64,000 nucleotides of DNA. It comes from Burkholderia ambifaria AMMD. Lineage in GTDB: Bacteria; Pseudomonadota; Gammaproteobacteria; Burkholderiales; Burkholderiaceae. Location of the stretch: assembly GCF_000203915.1 (NCBI RefSeq), contig NC_008391.1:1860001-1924000 (forward strand). The letters are read 5' to 3'. A program made the position numbers and the translations under genes. How positions within the stretch are numbered: the stretch's first letter is position 1; each line of letters starts with the position of its first letter. Shown here piece by piece: positions 35,697 to 44,323 of the stretch. Under the pieces are notes generated by a model. It saw only the letters and a program-made list of their open reading frames with translations. It ran no database searches and was not told the DNA's origin.

Positions 35697-36589
35697 GCCG
35701 GCACACCGTCCGGCAGTGCCGCGAGCAGGCGTTCGAGCTCGCGCGTGCGCACGTCGCCGAGCGGCAGCAACGGCCGCCTCGGCTCGCCCGCGTCGAAGCC
35801 GCGCAGCCGCAACCCGGCCTTCACGGTCACCGGCAGGCCGCCGTCGACGATGAACCGCAGCAGCGGCAACTGCGCGTGAAAAACCGTCCTGGCGCGCGCC
35901 AGGTCGCCCGCGCGCATCGCGTCGACCAGCGCAATCGGCAACGCGGCATTCAGGTTCGGCGCGGCCGTGCACCATCCGGCCGCGCCAGCGGCCAGCGCGG
36001 CAAGCGCCATCGGATTGCTGCCGTTGTAGAACGGGATCGCTCCGTCGCTCAACTGCGCGAGCCGGTGCATCCGCCCGATGTCGCCGGTGCTCTCCTTGAC
36101 CATCGTCACGTTGTCGACGGTTCGGCAGATCGTCGCGATCAGGTCGGGCGACATGTCGACGCCGCTCGTCGCGGGGTTGTTGTACAGCATGATCGGGATG
36201 CCGATGGCGTCGCCGATCGCGCGGTAATGCGCGACGATCTCGTCGTTGCCGAGCTTCCAGTACGACACGGGCAGCACCATCACGGCATCGGCGCCGGCCT
36301 GTTCGGCTAAGCGCGCGCGGCGCACCGCACCGGCCGTCGTGAGATCGGAAATGCCGACGACGGTCGGCACGCGCCGGCGCACCGCGCGAATCGACGCGGT
36401 GGCGACCGCCTCCCATTCGGCGTCGGACAGGTACGCGCTCTCGCCGGTACTGCCCAGCGGCGCGATCGCGTGGACGCCATCGGCGATCAGGCGCTCGATC
36501 AGCGCATCGAGCGCCGGCAGGGCGATGGCGCCGTCGGCGGAGAACGGCGTAACCGGATAGGCGATGATGCCTTGCAGCAGGATGGACAC
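35693..36589 (-). CDS. DapA-family (DHDPS-like) aldolase/lyase
   Basis: This 298-residue TIM-barrel enzyme has GSTGES (47-52), Tyr136 (LYNNPA) and the Schiff-base Lys165 in KEST. Members condense or cleave pyruvate-type substrates. It is probably not the lysine-pathway DapA, because it sits with a class II aldolase and a MOSC gene beside an XRE-cupin regulator, which points to a sugar-acid or hydroxy-acid catabolic path. The substrate is unknown. Confidence 0.88.
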   Translation of the reverse strand: MSILLQGIIAYPVTPFSADGAIALPALDALIERLIADGVHAIAPLGSTGESAYLSDAEWEAVATASIRAVRRRVPTVVGISDLTTAGAVRRARLAEQAGADAVMVLPVSYWKLGNDEIVAHYRAIGDAIGIPIMLYNNPATSGVDMSPDLIATICRTVDNVTMVKESTGDIGRMHRLAQLSDGAIPFYNGSNPMALAALAAGAAGWCTAAPNLNAALPIALVDAMRAGDLARARTVFHAQLPLLRFIVDGGLPVTVKAGLRLRGFDAGEPRRPLLPLGDVRTRELERLLAALPDGVPA

Positions 36590-36639
36590 GATATGGATTC
36601 CTCAGTGATGGATGGACGCGACGAACGCAACGTGCGTGT

Positions 36640-37422
36640 TCATGCAATACAGTCCGGATGCGTTCGCAATGCGCGACGCGCGTAGTAGTCGAACGTCACG
36701 GCATCGCGCTTCGGCTTCGAAATCCAGTCGTGCGCTTCCCGCGCGAGCGCCGGCGGCACCGGCTTGATCTCGCCGGCCGACATCGCCAGCAGTTGCAGCT
36801 TCGCGGCCCGCTCGATCAGCAGCGCAAGGATGCAGGCTTCCTCGATCGTCCTGCCGACCACGAGCTGGCCGTGATGCGACAGCAGGATGGCGCGCTTATC
36901 GCCGAGCGCCTTCGAAATGATCTCGCCTTCCTCGTTGCCGACCGGCACGCCGGGCCAGTCCTTCAGGAATGCGCAATCGTCGTACAGCGGGCAGGTGTCC
37001 ATGTGCGACACGACGAGCGGCTGCTCGAGCATCGACAGCGCCGCGACATGCGCCGGGTGCGTATGGATGATGCAGTTCACGTCCGGGCGCTCGCGATAGA
37101 TCCACGTATGGAACCGGTTGGCCGGGTTCGGAATGCCTTCGCCGTCGACGACGTCGAGATCCTCGTTCACGCGCAGCAGGTTCGCGGCCGAGATCTCGTC
37201 GAAGCCGAGCCCCAGCCGCTGCGTGTAGTACGTGCCGGCGTCGCCCGCGCGGCAGGTGATCTGCCCGGCCAGGCCCGAATCGTGACCGGCGTCGAACAGG
37301 ATCCGGCACGTGAGCGCGAGCTTTTGCCGCACGGACCAGCCGCTGTCGCCCACCTCGTTCTCGAGACGCCGCTCCGCCAGCGCGACCAGCGCCTCCTTCG
37401 TCAAATTCAGCGTTTCCGCCAT
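36640..37422 (-). CDS. Class II aldolase/adducin-family protein
   Basis: This 260-residue protein has the zinc-ligand pattern of the family (IIHTHPAHVAAL and SHHGQLVVG). Members are sugar-phosphate aldolases, epimerases or decarboxylases. AGGAGG before the ATG at 37422 sets the start. It is first in an operon with the DapA-like and MOSC genes, read away from the XRE-cupin regulator. Confidence 0.88.
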   Translation of the reverse strand: MAETLNLTKEALVALAERRLENEVGDSGWSVRQKLALTCRILFDAGHDSGLAGQITCRAGDAGTYYTQRLGLGFDEISAANLLRVNEDLDVVDGEGIPNPANRFHTWIYRERPDVNCIIHTHPAHVAALSMLEQPLVVSHMDTCPLYDDCAFLKDWPGVPVGNEEGEIISKALGDKRAILLSHHGQLVVGRTIEEACILALLIERAAKLQLLAMSAGEIKPVPPALAREAHDWISKPKRDAVTFDYYARRALRTHPDCIA

Positions 37423-37466
37423 GTTCACCTCCTGAATGGATCGGATCTGCCGCGCCGTCCGCGGCC

Positions 37467-37546
37467 GTGTCCGTGGACACGAAAGACACACGATACACCA
37501 CAGGACACTTTGTGTCATGCGTTACAATCGATTTTTCGAAGGACAC
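37467..37546. promoter_or_regulatory. Palindromic GTGTCC/GGACAC sites between divergent genes
   Basis: In the 134-bp divergent gap there is a dyad GTGTCC-GT-GGACAC (37467-37480), a second dyad GACAC-TTT-GTGTC (37504-37516), and a GGACAC half-site (37541-37546). They are placed to be operators of the adjacent XRE-cupin regulator for both its own gene and the aldolase operon. Confidence 0.6.
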
Positions 37547-37556
37547 TTGGCGCCCC

Positions 37557-38099
37557 ATGACGATTCGCCTGAAGCTGCTCAGAAAACAGAAGGGCTGGAC
37601 GCTCGATGTGCTGGCCGACGAGACCGGCCTGACCAAGAGCTACCTGTCGAAAGTCGAGCGCGGCCTGAGCGTGCCGTCGATCGCGGTCGCGCTGAAGCTG
37701 TCGAAGGCGCTGAACATCGACGTCGAGCAGCTGTTCTCGGAAAGCCACAACCGCGAGCTGATCACGGTCACGCGCGCCGGCGAGCGCACGGCGATGGGTG
37801 CGGCGGCCAACAGCCACGCGCACCGCTTCGAAAGCATCGCGGCCGGCGTCGCGCCGAAGAAGATGCTGCCGTTCGTCGTGCATCCGCCGCACGAATTCGT
37901 CGCGTCGACGTTCCGCGAGCACGAAGGCGAGGAATTCCTGTTCGTGCACAAGGGGCGCGTCGAAATCGAATTCCCGAACGAGACGGTGCAACTCAAGACC
38001 GGCGATTCAGTCTATTTCAACGCACTCATCCCGCACCGCACGCGCAGCCTCGGCGCCGCGCAGGCGGAGATCCTGGTCATCGTCAGCCACGACGACTAG
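37557..38099 (+). CDS. XRE-family regulator with cupin domain
   Basis: This 180-residue regulator has a helix-turn-helix (LDVLADETGLTKSYLSKVER) and a cupin domain (HEGEEFLFVHKGRVEIEF). It is divergent from the class II aldolase operon and separated by palindromic sites, so it probably controls that operon in response to a pathway metabolite. The ATG at 37557 is chosen by domain start; the frame opens at 37467 without a good ribosome site. A GntR gene follows after 31 bases. Confidence 0.88.
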   Translation: MTIRLKLLRKQKGWTLDVLADETGLTKSYLSKVERGLSVPSIAVALKLSKALNIDVEQLFSESHNRELITVTRAGERTAMGAAANSHAHRFESIAAGVAPKKMLPFVVHPPHEFVASTFREHEGEEFLFVHKGRVEIEFPNETVQLKTGDSVYFNALIPHRTRSLGAAQAEILVIVSHDD

Positions 38100-38130
38100 C
38101 CTCGTCACTTCTTCGCGCAAGGATCTTCCG

Positions 38131-38868
38131 ATGGTCACGAAGGCCACCGCACCGTTCCAGCAGATCAAGACGCTCGTTCGCCAGAAGGTCGACGCGAGCG
38201 AGTGGCGCCCGGGCGACCGCATTCCGTCCGAACTCGATCTCGCCGCGCAATTCGGCGTCGCGCGCATGACGGTCAACCGCGCGCTGCGCGAGCTGACCGA
38301 GGAAGGCGTGCTCAAGCGCATCGCGGGCGTCGGCACCTTCGTCGCCGAAGTGAAGCCGCAGTCGAACCTGCTGATGATCGCGCACATCCGCGACGAGATC
38401 CGCGCGCGCGGACACGAATATCGCTGCCGCGTGCTCAGCCAGTCGCGCGAACCCGCGTCGTTCGACGTCGCGGCCGCGTTCGGGCTGGCGGTCAACACGC
38501 CGGTCTTTCACGTGGTGTGCGTGCACGAGGAAAACGGCCGCCCGATCCAGCTCGAGGATCGCTACGTGAATCCGGCCGCCGCACCCGAATTCATCGATCA
38601 GGACTTCCAGGCCGAGCCGCCGTCCGAATACCTGTTCAACAACGTGTCGCACTACGAACTGGAGATCGAGCACGTCGTCGACGCGGCGCTGCCGACGAGC
38701 GAACAGGCGCGGCTGCTCGACATGCGCGCCGACGAGCCGTGTCTCACCCTCACGCGCCGCACCTGGACGAACGGGCTGCCCGTCACGTTCGTGCACTTCC
38801 TGCATCCGGGCAACCGCTACCGGCTCGGCTCGCGCTTCAAGCCGGGCGCCGGACGGCACCAGACCTGA
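38131..38868 (+). CDS. GntR-family regulator, HutC type
   Basis: This 245-residue regulator has an N-terminal winged helix (IPSELDLAAQFGVARMTVNRALREL) and a C-terminal UTRA ligand domain (about 90-235). It closely resembles HutC, the histidine-utilisation repressor that binds urocanate, but no hut genes are in the window, so the name is not assigned. It is probably co-transcribed with the XRE-cupin gene. It converges on the PhyH gene. Confidence 0.88.
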   Translation: MVTKATAPFQQIKTLVRQKVDASEWRPGDRIPSELDLAAQFGVARMTVNRALRELTEEGVLKRIAGVGTFVAEVKPQSNLLMIAHIRDEIRARGHEYRCRVLSQSREPASFDVAAAFGLAVNTPVFHVVCVHEENGRPIQLEDRYVNPAAAPEFIDQDFQAEPPSEYLFNNVSHYELEIEHVVDAALPTSEQARLLDMRADEPCLTLTRRTWTNGLPVTFVHFLHPGNRYRLGSRFKPGAGRHQT

Positions 38869-38959
38869 ATCGGCTTCGGCACCTGAAAACGACCACGCGC
38901 GGCGGCCGCTTCATCGCGAAACGGCCGCCGCGCGCGTGACGGCGCTCGATATTCGCCGC

Positions 38960-39808
38960 TCAGATTGCTCCGACCTGCCCCGCGTCGCGCGTCCACACGA
39001 CCGGAAACAGCGGATGCTCGAGCGGTGCGCCATCCGGCAGTTCGTCGGCCAGCCCCGGGAAATCGGGCGACGTTTTCCAGCGGCGCGGCGCGTGCCGGAT
39101 GTCGTCGCCGACGAAGCGGATCGAGAACGCGCGCCGGCGGTTCTGCGTACCGCCCGACGCATGCAGCGTCAGCATCCGGAAGCACACCATGTCGCCGGGC
39201 TCGAGCGCCCAGTGGCGAATCGGGAATGCCGAGCGGTCGGCTTCGATGTCGGGCAGGTCGGCGAGGCTGCCTTCTGGGAACCACTTCGCCTCCTTGTCCA
39301 TGAACGTGCGCGGCATCAGCCATGGCCCCAGGTGCGAACCCGCGACGAATTCCAGCGTCGATTCGAGCGGCACCGGATCGACCGGAATCCACATGCTGAC
39401 GTTGTCGTCGCCTTCGATGTTGTAGTACGGCTGATCCTGGTGCCACGGCGTGCGCTGCCGCGTGCCGGGCTCCTTCACGAGCAGATGGTCGTGATGCAGG
39501 CGAACAGTCTTCGTGCCCATCAGCGCGGCGGCCACCGACGGCGCGGGCGACCGCACGATGAAGTCGCGATACGCGTCGTTGTGCCGCCAGTTGCAGAAGT
39601 CCTCGAAGAACCAGCCCGGATCGTCGGGCCGGCTCGCGACCTTCGCACGCTCGCTCGGCTGCGCGAGGTTCGCGTCGATGCCGGCGCGCAGCGCGGCCAC
39701 TTCGTCGGGCGAGAAAATACCCTTGATGCACACCGCGCCTTCGTCGCGGAAGGCGGCGATCAGTTCGGGCGTCACGGCTGTCGCGACGCGGTCCTGGATA
39801 CTCGTCAT
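38960..39808 (-). CDS. PhyH-family Fe(II)/2-oxoglutarate dioxygenase
   Basis: This 282-residue protein has the iron triad His123-x-Asp125 (WHQDQPYY) and distal His216 with a following Arg near 226 for 2-oxoglutarate binding. PhyH enzymes hydroxylate acyl-CoAs, amino acids (as EctD does), phosphonates and others. Its co-transcription with an amino-acid-type solute-binding protein suggests an amino-acid-like substrate; this is inference. The start at 39808 is preferred over 39835. Confidence 0.85.
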   Translation of the reverse strand: MTSIQDRVATAVTPELIAAFRDEGAVCIKGIFSPDEVAALRAGIDANLAQPSERAKVASRPDDPGWFFEDFCNWRHNDAYRDFIVRSPAPSVAAALMGTKTVRLHHDHLLVKEPGTRQRTPWHQDQPYYNIEGDDNVSMWIPVDPVPLESTLEFVAGSHLGPWLMPRTFMDKEAKWFPEGSLADLPDIEADRSAFPIRHWALEPGDMVCFRMLTLHASGGTQNRRRAFSIRFVGDDIRHAPRRWKTSPDFPGLADELPDGAPLEHPLFPVVWTRDAGQVGAI

Positions 39809-39856
39809 GGCTTGCCTGTCGATTGAATGAAGCACGGGATCACGGGGGGCATGGGG

Positions 39857-40660
39857 TCACGGCGCGCTGGTTAGCTGCTGCTTCGCCCCGTAGATGTCGA
39901 AGTCGAAGTATTTCGCGGCGATTTTCTGGTACGTGCCGTTCGCGCGGATCGCGGCGATCGCGTCGTTCAGCCGCTTCTTCATGTCGGCGTCGCCCTTGCG
40001 CACGCCCATCGCGACGCCGTAGCCGGTGATGCGCACGTCGGTCACGTCGGGGCCTGCGAACGCGTAGCCCTTGCCGCGCGGCGTCTTCAGGAACGAATAG
40101 CCGGCCTGCGTCTTGTCCTGGAAGGTCGCGTCGAGACGGCCGTTCACCAGATCCTGATACACCTGGTCCTGATTCTGGTACGACACGATCGTCACGCCCT
40201 TGGTCGCCCATTCGGCCTTCGCGTACGCCTCCTGCGTGGTGCCCTGATCGATCCCGACGCGCTTGCCGGCGAGCGACGCCGCGGTCGGCAGCAGCTTCGA
40301 GCCGGCCGGCGCGACGAGCGCGCCCGGCGACGCGTACAGCTTGTTCGAGAAGTCGATCTGCTTGAGCCGCTCGTCGGTGGCCGTCATCGCGGACATGATC
40401 ACGTCGAACTTGCGCGCGCGCAGCGCCGGAATCATCCCGTCGAAGCCCTGTTCAACCCACACGCACTTCGCGCGCAGTTGCTCGCAGATCGCATCGCGCA
40501 GGTCGATGTCGAAGCCGGCGAGCGAGCCGTCGGGCTGCTTCGCCTCGAACGGCGGATAGGTGGGATCGATGCCCCAGCGGATCATCGCCGTGTCCTGCGC
40601 GAACGAGACGAGCGGCGCGAACGCCAGCACGGAAACGACGAGCTTTGCAGTGCGGTTCAT
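39857..40660 (-). CDS. Periplasmic amino-acid-binding protein, orphan
   Basis: This 267-residue family 3 solute-binding protein has a signal peptide (cleavage after SFA, about residue 21) and the typical motifs IRWGIDPTYPPFEA, GFDIDL and FDVIMSAMTATDER of the Lys/Arg/His/octopine group. No permease or ATPase gene lies beside it, so it must share a transporter encoded elsewhere or act as a sensor. It starts the operon with the PhyH gene (48-base gap) and diverges from LysR. Confidence 0.88.
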   Translation of the reverse strand: MNRTAKLVVSVLAFAPLVSFAQDTAMIRWGIDPTYPPFEAKQPDGSLAGFDIDLRDAICEQLRAKCVWVEQGFDGMIPALRARKFDVIMSAMTATDERLKQIDFSNKLYASPGALVAPAGSKLLPTAASLAGKRVGIDQGTTQEAYAKAEWATKGVTIVSYQNQDQVYQDLVNGRLDATFQDKTQAGYSFLKTPRGKGYAFAGPDVTDVRITGYGVAMGVRKGDADMKKRLNDAIAAIRANGTYQKIAAKYFDFDIYGAKQQLTSAP

Positions 40661-41174
40661 GGTGTGTCCTTGTGGTCTCGACGTGGCGGGCGAGCGCCGG
40701 GCGTCCGTTGGGGAGCGTCGTTGCCGGCGGGCCCGGCGTGGTACGCGAAAGACTGGGACTTCCTTCGATGAAACTGCGATGCAGTCTAGACCGCTCGATT
40801 TTTGAGCGCAAGCGGGGTGAGTGGATTGGAGGCGGCTGAAGGGTGAGATAGGGACGAAGGGCTGGATTGAGTGGCCGAATTGGCGAGATTTCCCCGGATT
40901 TTCGAGTGTTTACCCGGCGTGATGTTTGGCTGCCACAGGACGAGTTTTCGCTGATACCTGCCGGAGGCGAACGACTACACAGCGCGGTCTATCAAGGCAT
41001 TTTTCCACCCCCGCCGCCCCGTGCAGCCTATACCGCACGAATATCGTCGCGATGCCTCGCGAGCAACCCTAGCCCCATGTTCGGCGAACCCACGATTGCC
41101 CACGGTCTCCGGCCATGCTAAAAGTCCTCGCACGCATTTGGAAATGAAATGCTCGAATCCAGAAAAGTGCAGAA
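40661..41174. other. 514-bp divergent intergenic region
   Basis: Lies between the solute-binding protein gene and lysR. It contains a LysR-type box at 41136-41150 near the lysR start. ORFs here, such as 40867-41121, have a run of prolines and poor coding character. No RNA gene was recognised. Confidence 0.4.
41136..41150. promoter_or_regulatory. LysR-type T-N11-A box
   Basis: ATTTGGAAATGAAAT is a dyad with the T-N11-A spacing of LysR sites and lies 24 bases before the lysR ATG. It probably mediates autoregulation and control of the divergent operon. Confidence 0.5.
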
Positions 41175-42041
41175 ATGAATCGACCTTTGTTCGACCTCGA
41201 CCTGTTGCGCGCACTCGTGATGGTCGCCGATTGCGGCAGCTTCACGACCGCGTCCGCGCGCCTGCATTCGACGCAGTCGACGGTCAGCCAGAAGGTGCGG
41301 CGGCTCGAGGAGATCGCCGGGCATCGCCTGCTCGACCGCGGCACGCGCGACGTGCGGCCGACCGACGCCGGCGTGACGGTGCTCAGCTACGCGCGGCGCA
41401 TGATCGCGCTGAACGACGAGATGCTGGAAGCGCTGTCGGGCGCGACCGTCGCGCTCACGATCCGGCTCGGCGTGCCCGACGATTTCGCGGCGGGCCGCAC
41501 GACCCATGCGCTCGCCGCGTTCAAGCGCGATCATCCGCAGGTGAAACTCGAAGTGACGTGCGGGCTGAGCCGCGACATCTGCGCAGCCTACGATCGCGGC
41601 GAGCTCGATCTCGTGCTGATCAAGCAGCGGCGCGACAGCCGCGAGGCGGTGGTGCGCTGGCCGGAGAAGCTGCGCTGGATCGACAGCGCGCGGCATCCGA
41701 CGATCGAGCTCGACCCGGTGCCGCTCGTCGTGTTTCCGCCGCGCGGACTCTATCGCGACGACATGATCAAGGCGATCGAGGAGCGCGGCCGCCGCTGGCG
41801 GATCAGCTTCACGACGTCGAGCCTGAGCGGTATCCAGGCGGCCGTCGCGGACGGGCTCGGCATCAGCGTGCTGCCCGCGCGCGCGGTGACCGACGACCAC
41901 GTGGTGCTGACCGACGAGCACGGCGGCTTCGCGCCGATCGGGAACATGGACATCGCGATCCTGCATCGGCCGACGGCCGATCCGATGGTCAGCGAACTGA
42001 CGAAGGCGCTCGCGGCGATGCTGGAACACGAGCCGGAATAA
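41175..42041 (+). CDS. LysR-family transcriptional regulator
   Basis: This 288-residue regulator has an N-terminal winged helix (FDLDLLRALVMVADCGSFTT, QSTVSQKVRRLEE) and a periplasmic-binding-like effector domain. It diverges from the solute-binding protein/PhyH operon, which is its likely target. A T-N11-A dyad just upstream supports autoregulation. Confidence 0.9.
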   Translation: MNRPLFDLDLLRALVMVADCGSFTTASARLHSTQSTVSQKVRRLEEIAGHRLLDRGTRDVRPTDAGVTVLSYARRMIALNDEMLEALSGATVALTIRLGVPDDFAAGRTTHALAAFKRDHPQVKLEVTCGLSRDICAAYDRGELDLVLIKQRRDSREAVVRWPEKLRWIDSARHPTIELDPVPLVVFPPRGLYRDDMIKAIEERGRRWRISFTTSSLSGIQAAVADGLGISVLPARAVTDDHVVLTDEHGGFAPIGNMDIAILHRPTADPMVSELTKALAAMLEHEPE

Positions 42042-42107
42042 GCGCGGCCGTCGCGATACGGAGCGGCTGCGACGGAGCACCGGCGCAACCGGGCAAGCCC
42101 GCGCTCG

Positions 42108-42596
42108 TCAGAACATCGTGTTCCCGTTCGCCGCATGCTCCGGCACCGGCTGGTTCACGTCCCAGTGCTCGACGATCTTGCCGTGCTCCAGCCGGAAGAT
42201 GTCCATGATCGCGCTGCCGCGCGTGCCGGGCTCGCGCACCGCATGCACGTGCAGGATCACGTAGTCGCCGTCGACGAACGCGCGCTTGATCTCGCTGTGC
42301 GACTGCGGATATTTGTCGCGCAGGAACGCGACGAACTTGCGGAAACCGTCACGCCCGTCGGCCGCGTTCGGGTTGTGCTGCACGTATTGATCGCCGACAT
42401 ACGCGAGCGCGGCATCGGCATCCTTCTCGTTCAGGCCTTTCTCGTAGAACGCCAGCACCGTGCGGCGATTCGCTTCCTGCTGCGCTTGATCCGGCCCGGC
42501 CGCCGCCGCATGCGCGGCCGTCACCGCGAACGTCGCCGCGGCCATCCAGCGCGTCCATCGTGCGGCCCGTGCCGCCATCGTGCGTGTGCGTCGCAT
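42108..42596 (-). CDS. Secreted SnoaL-like protein
   Basis: This 162-residue protein has an N-terminal signal sequence (ending about AHAAAA, residue 33) and a SnoaL-like domain (VLAFYEKGLNEKDADAALAYVGDQYVQHNP, RLEHGKIVEHWDVNQPVPE). The HWDVxQ motif is typical of the polyketide-cyclase-like group often found as secreted proteins of unknown role. GGGAG precedes the ATG. It lies 64 bases after the amidohydrolase gene on the same strand. Confidence 0.82.
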   Translation of the reverse strand: MRRTRTMAARAARWTRWMAAATFAVTAAHAAAAGPDQAQQEANRRTVLAFYEKGLNEKDADAALAYVGDQYVQHNPNAADGRDGFRKFVAFLRDKYPQSHSEIKRAFVDGDYVILHVHAVREPGTRGSAIMDIFRLEHGKIVEHWDVNQPVPEHAANGNTMF

Positions 42597-42660
42597 CGTC
42601 GTCTCCCGCAGGATCAGGCTGAAAGAGCCCGATCATACCCGGGGTGATGCGGCGCCGCGC

Positions 42661-43845
42661 TCAGACCAGCACGCCGTCGCGCGCGACGATCCTTCCCGAC
42701 GACACGACGAGCCGGCGCGTCGGCCGCGCGACGACGGCCTCGGCGAACGTCAGCGCATCGACGAGCACGACATCCGCACGCTTGCCGGCCTCCAGCCCGT
42801 AGTCGGCGAAGCCGCAACCGCGCGCTGCGCTGTGCGTGACGCAGTCGAGTGCGACTTCGAGCGCGTCGTCGCCGCGGAAATCGTTGCGCATGCCGATCAG
42901 CATCGCGCGTTCCAGCATGTCGGGCGAACCGTACGGCGTCCACGTATCGCGCACGCCGTCGTTGCCGCCGATGACGGTCACGCCGGCCGCGCGGCACGCG
43001 ACGACCGACGGCACCGGCACCGCGGCCGGCGCGGTCGTGACGATCGCGACGCCGAGTTCGGCCATCCGCGCGAGCAGCGCGTCGCGCTCGCGTTCGGCAA
43101 CGTCGCCGAGGCAGAAGCCATGGCTGATCGTGACCTTGCCCTGCATGCCGAGCGCGGCCGTGCGCTGCAGGATCAGGTCGAGCGAGTACGCGCCCATCGA
43201 CCCGCGCTCGTGCAGGTGCAGGTCGAGCCCGCGGCCGTGGCGCTCGGCGATGCCGAACAGCACGTCCACCGCTTCGACCGGATCGCCTTCGATCGCGCAC
43301 GGGTCGAGGCCGCCGAGCAGGTCGGCGCCCGCGCCGAGCGCGTCGGACAGCAGCGCGGCGGTGCCGGGCCGCTTGAGCACGCCCGACTGCGGAAACGCGA
43401 CGATCTGGATGTCCACCTGGCCGCGCAACGTCTCGCGCGTCGCGAGCACGCCGTGCAGATGCCGCAGCCCGGCGTCGGTATCGACGTCGACGTGCGTGCG
43501 GATGCGCGTCGTGCCGGCCGCGAGGAACGCGCGCGACAGCGCGAGCGACGCGGCGCCCGCATCGTGGCCGCTCGTCGCGCGGTAGTGGCGCTCGTTCTCG
43601 ATGCGGTCGACGAGGCGCGGCCCCACCGCGTTGCGATACCACGGCATGCCCCAGTGGGTCTTGTCGAGATGCGTGTGGCCTTCGACGAGGCCGGGCAGCG
43701 CAAGCGCGAGCGCGCCGTCCTCGATCGCACAGCCCGCGGGCGCGTCGAGCGACGGGCCGACACGCGCGATGCGCTCGCCTTCGATCAGGATGTCGAGCGC
43801 TTCGTCGGCATGCGTGCGGACGTTGCGGATCAGCAGATTCGTCAT
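42661..43845 (-). CDS. Cytosine deaminase-like amidohydrolase
   Basis: This 394-residue metal-dependent amidohydrolase has the HxH motif (GHTHLDK), LHLHERGS, SHGFCLGD and the catalytic Asp in GGNDGVRD, as in cytosine deaminase (CodA) and related enzymes. It may deaminate cytosine, isoguanine or another cyclic amide. No cytosine permease is nearby. The ATG at 43845 is chosen by domain start. Confidence 0.87.
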   Translation of the reverse strand: MTNLLIRNVRTHADEALDILIEGERIARVGPSLDAPAGCAIEDGALALALPGLVEGHTHLDKTHWGMPWYRNAVGPRLVDRIENERHYRATSGHDAGAASLALSRAFLAAGTTRIRTHVDVDTDAGLRHLHGVLATRETLRGQVDIQIVAFPQSGVLKRPGTAALLSDALGAGADLLGGLDPCAIEGDPVEAVDVLFGIAERHGRGLDLHLHERGSMGAYSLDLILQRTAALGMQGKVTISHGFCLGDVAERERDALLARMAELGVAIVTTAPAAVPVPSVVACRAAGVTVIGGNDGVRDTWTPYGSPDMLERAMLIGMRNDFRGDDALEVALDCVTHSAARGCGFADYGLEAGKRADVVLVDALTFAEAVVARPTRRLVVSSGRIVARDGVLV

Positions 43846-44038
43846 GTCGGTTCCGGTGTGGTCGGTCGGTGCGGGACCGTCACGATGCACGCACCGTGAC
43901 GGCGGTCAGGTCGTTATCGCGGGAAACGCAGCGCCGGCGCGGACGGGGGAAGGAACCACGGCCGGCGCGGCGCGAACGGTCGCAGGGAATGCGGTCACGA
44001 TATCGGACGGGGCTGCCCGCGGCCAATTAAATGTCGCG

Positions 44039-44323
44039 ATGCAGCGCATTCGATTTCGCGATGCGCGGCACGCATGCGCGCCGGGTCGAGCGCGACGATG
44101 GGGCGGGATCGCGGCGAAAGCGGCGAAAGCGGCGAAAGCGCCGGTAGCGCCGGTAGCGCCGGAAGCCGTGGAAGTTGTCGCAGTTGTCGCAGTTGTCGAA
44201 GCGGTCGAAGCGGTCGAAGCGGTCGAAGCTATCGAAGCCGTCGAAGCTGTCGAAGCGGCGGAAGCGGCGGAAGCGATGGAAACAGAGGAAAAGCCAACCG
44301 TCGCACAGCGCGCCACGTCATAG
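44039..44323 (+). CDS. Possible small repeat-coded protein
   Basis: This 94-residue frame begins MQRIRFRDARHACAPGR and the 9-bp array gives it a run of Ala-x-Glu/Lys tripeptides (KAAKAAKAP, then VEAVEAVEA), predicted helical and charged. No ribosome site is evident. The opposite strand is also open over the array (Ala/Ser/Thr-rich), so translation is doubtful; it is listed because the array keeps this frame exactly. Confidence 0.25.
   Translation: MQRIRFRDARHACAPGRARRWGGIAAKAAKAAKAPVAPVAPEAVEVVAVVAVVEAVEAVEAVEAIEAVEAVEAAEAAEAMETEEKPTVAQRATS
44111..44290. repeat. Twenty 9-bp tandem units
   Basis: Exactly 180 bp of 9-bp units without indels: GCGGCGAAA x3, GCGCCGGTA x2, then drifting to GTTGTCGCA, GCGGTCGAA x3, GCGGCGGAA x2 and ending ACAGAGGAA. 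Adjacent units are often identical while distant units differ, the pattern of local duplication by slippage. Confidence 0.85.

Noticed and set aside
38131..38868. Naming the GntR gene hutC
   Set aside because: The sequence is HutC-like, but no histidine-utilisation gene is in the window, so its target may differ.
40867..41121. An 84-codon ORF upstream of lysR
   Set aside because: Contains a run of prolines, no motif, and lies in a promoter region.
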